Source of the DNA: Microcaldota archaeon
Lineage (GTDB): Archaea > Micrarchaeota > Micrarchaeia > Anstonellales > Bilamarchaeaceae
NCBI GenBank assembly: GCA_013331535.1
Contig: DUGF01000091.1
Coordinates: 14,249-21,016, forward strand
Length of the DNA: 6,768 bases
Direction: 5' to 3'
This document shows positions 6,111-6,768 of this stretch, one piece after another. The notes below the pieces were generated by a model. The model worked only from the letters and a program-made list of their open reading frames with translations. It had not been told where the DNA came from and made no database searches. Numbering within the stretch: the first letter of the stretch is position 1; every line of letters starts with the position of its first letter. The position numbers were made by a program, and so were the translations under genes.

Positions 6111-6768
6111 TGCGCAATGTATTGAATATCCTTTATCAAACTGCCAAGTCCAGCTTCAAACTGCGCAACGAAAGCAGTTACCTCGGGATATTCTGGTATT
6201 TGCTCGGGCCTCTTCTTACATTCGGCATTCTTTATTATGTTTTCTCCGGCAGATTGGGTTCCGGAGTCGGGGATTATCCGCTTTATCTTCTTTCCGGGAT
6301 AGTAGTTTGGAACTTTTACAGCGCCGGAAGTTCCAGGTCGTTGACTGCAATAATGGGCAATGCAGGAATTATCAAAGCCCTCCCCGTGCGCAGGGATGCA
6401 ATAGTAATATCCGGCATGATCGACGCCTTCGTTTCGCATCTTTTTGAAATCGCGATACTTTTAGCATTCTGCGCGATACTCGGAACGCTTACTCCGATTG
6501 CACTGCTGTTTTCAGCGGTATTGTTATTGCAATTTTTGTTCGCGCTTGGGACGGGATTTTTGCTTTCCGCGCTTTATGTTTTCTTCGGCGATTTGGGACA
6601 AATATGGTCAGTGCTCACGAAAGCGTGGTGGTTTGCGACACCTATTTTTTACACTCTTAGCGAAGGCGGTCCCGGGAAAACTCTAAGCATGTTCAATCCC
6701 ATGTACCATTCGATAGAATTGTCGCGAAACCTGCTTGTATACGGTATATTGCCGCCATTGTCTTCCTG
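6110..6768 (+). CDS. wzm: ABC-2 type polysaccharide export permease, N-terminal part (cut by window end)
   Basis: This is the membrane subunit of an ABC exporter of the Wzm/TagG/KpsM class, which moves lipid-linked polysaccharide or teichoic-type polymers across the cytoplasmic membrane. It normally pairs with a Wzt/TagH-type ATPase, which would be expected to the right. The reading frame is open to the edge, 219 codons from this start. A basic amphipathic N-terminus leads to the family hallmark LGIFWYLLGPLLTF (residues 25-38), the start of membrane span 1. Further hydrophobic spans are visible near 58-70, 96-120 and 126-155, and an ATPIFYTL segment near 176-183. The typical NPMYHSIELSRNLL follows near 196-209. 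The start is uncertain: ATG 6110 fits the usual N-terminal length. An in-frame ATG at 6074 would add 12 Tyr-rich residues. Neither has a Shine-Dalgarno at proper spacing; GGAGG at 6076-6080 is too far away. The 3' part is missing. The gene symbol reflects class, not proven orthology. Confidence 0.9.
   Translation, partial: MRNVLNILYQTAKSSFKLRNESSYLGIFWYLLGPLLTFGILYYVFSGRLGSGVGDYPLYLLSGIVVWNFYSAGSSRSLTAIMGNAGIIKALPVRRDAIVISGMIDAFVSHLFEIAILLAFCAILGTLTPIALLFSAVLLLQFLFALGTGFLLSALYVFFGDLGQIWSVLTKAWWFATPIFYTLSEGGPGKTLSMFNPMYHSIELSRNLLVYGILPPLSS

Noticed and set aside
6029..6439. Minus-strand 136-codon ORF
   Set aside because: Antisense to the ABC permease, whose membrane-protein reading frame is clear; no conserved motif in the minus frame.
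5884..6447. Plus-strand 187-codon ORF
   Set aside because: It runs antisense through the glycosyltransferase start and then in the wrong frame of the permease; the Cys/Ser/Arg-rich product is not protein-like.

Overview
The window looks like part of a compact, reduced bacterial genome carrying a cell-surface glycan locus. The best fit is a candidate-phyla-radiation (Patescibacteria-type) bacterium. Reasons: a class I, archaeal-type lysyl-tRNA synthetase; very short or negative intergenic distances; several starts with no visible Shine-Dalgarno sequence; and a typical bacterial hairpin-plus-T-run terminator near the left end. A DPANN-type archaeon is a weaker alternative, because class I LysRS is the archaeal form. 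No 16S or other marker is present, so the taxonomy is inference.

Layout from left to right. (1) Positions 1-180 may hold the 5' end of a minus-strand charged, coiled-coil-like gene that leaves the window; the same stretch contains a plus-strand terminator-like hairpin. (2) 249-863 plus: a small PAPS-dependent sulfotransferase-like protein. (3) 864-999: a gene-free gap between convergent genes, filled mostly by a long nested inverted repeat. (4) 4105 down to 1000 minus: a likely operon of class I LysRS, an HD-domain metal-dependent phosphohydrolase and a SAM-dependent methyltransferase. A hairpin made of heptamer repeats sits exactly between the LysRS stop and the HD start. (5) 4165-5064 plus: a second sulfotransferase, divergent from LysRS and from a different subfamily than the first. 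(6) 6038 down to 5034 minus: a GT-A-like glycosyltransferase whose 3' end overlaps the second sulfotransferase by 31 bp. (7) 6110 to the right edge, plus: the N-terminal part of an ABC-2 polysaccharide-export permease (Wzm/TagG type), cut by the window end.

Read together, the permease, glycosyltransferase, methyltransferase and two sulfotransferases suggest assembly, methylation, sulfation and export of a surface polysaccharide or glycoconjugate. The LysRS/HD pair is a housekeeping block embedded among these accessory genes. Gene orientation changes at almost every junction, which suggests piecemeal insertion of tailoring genes. No CRISPR array, tRNA, rRNA, insertion sequence or complete transposase was seen.
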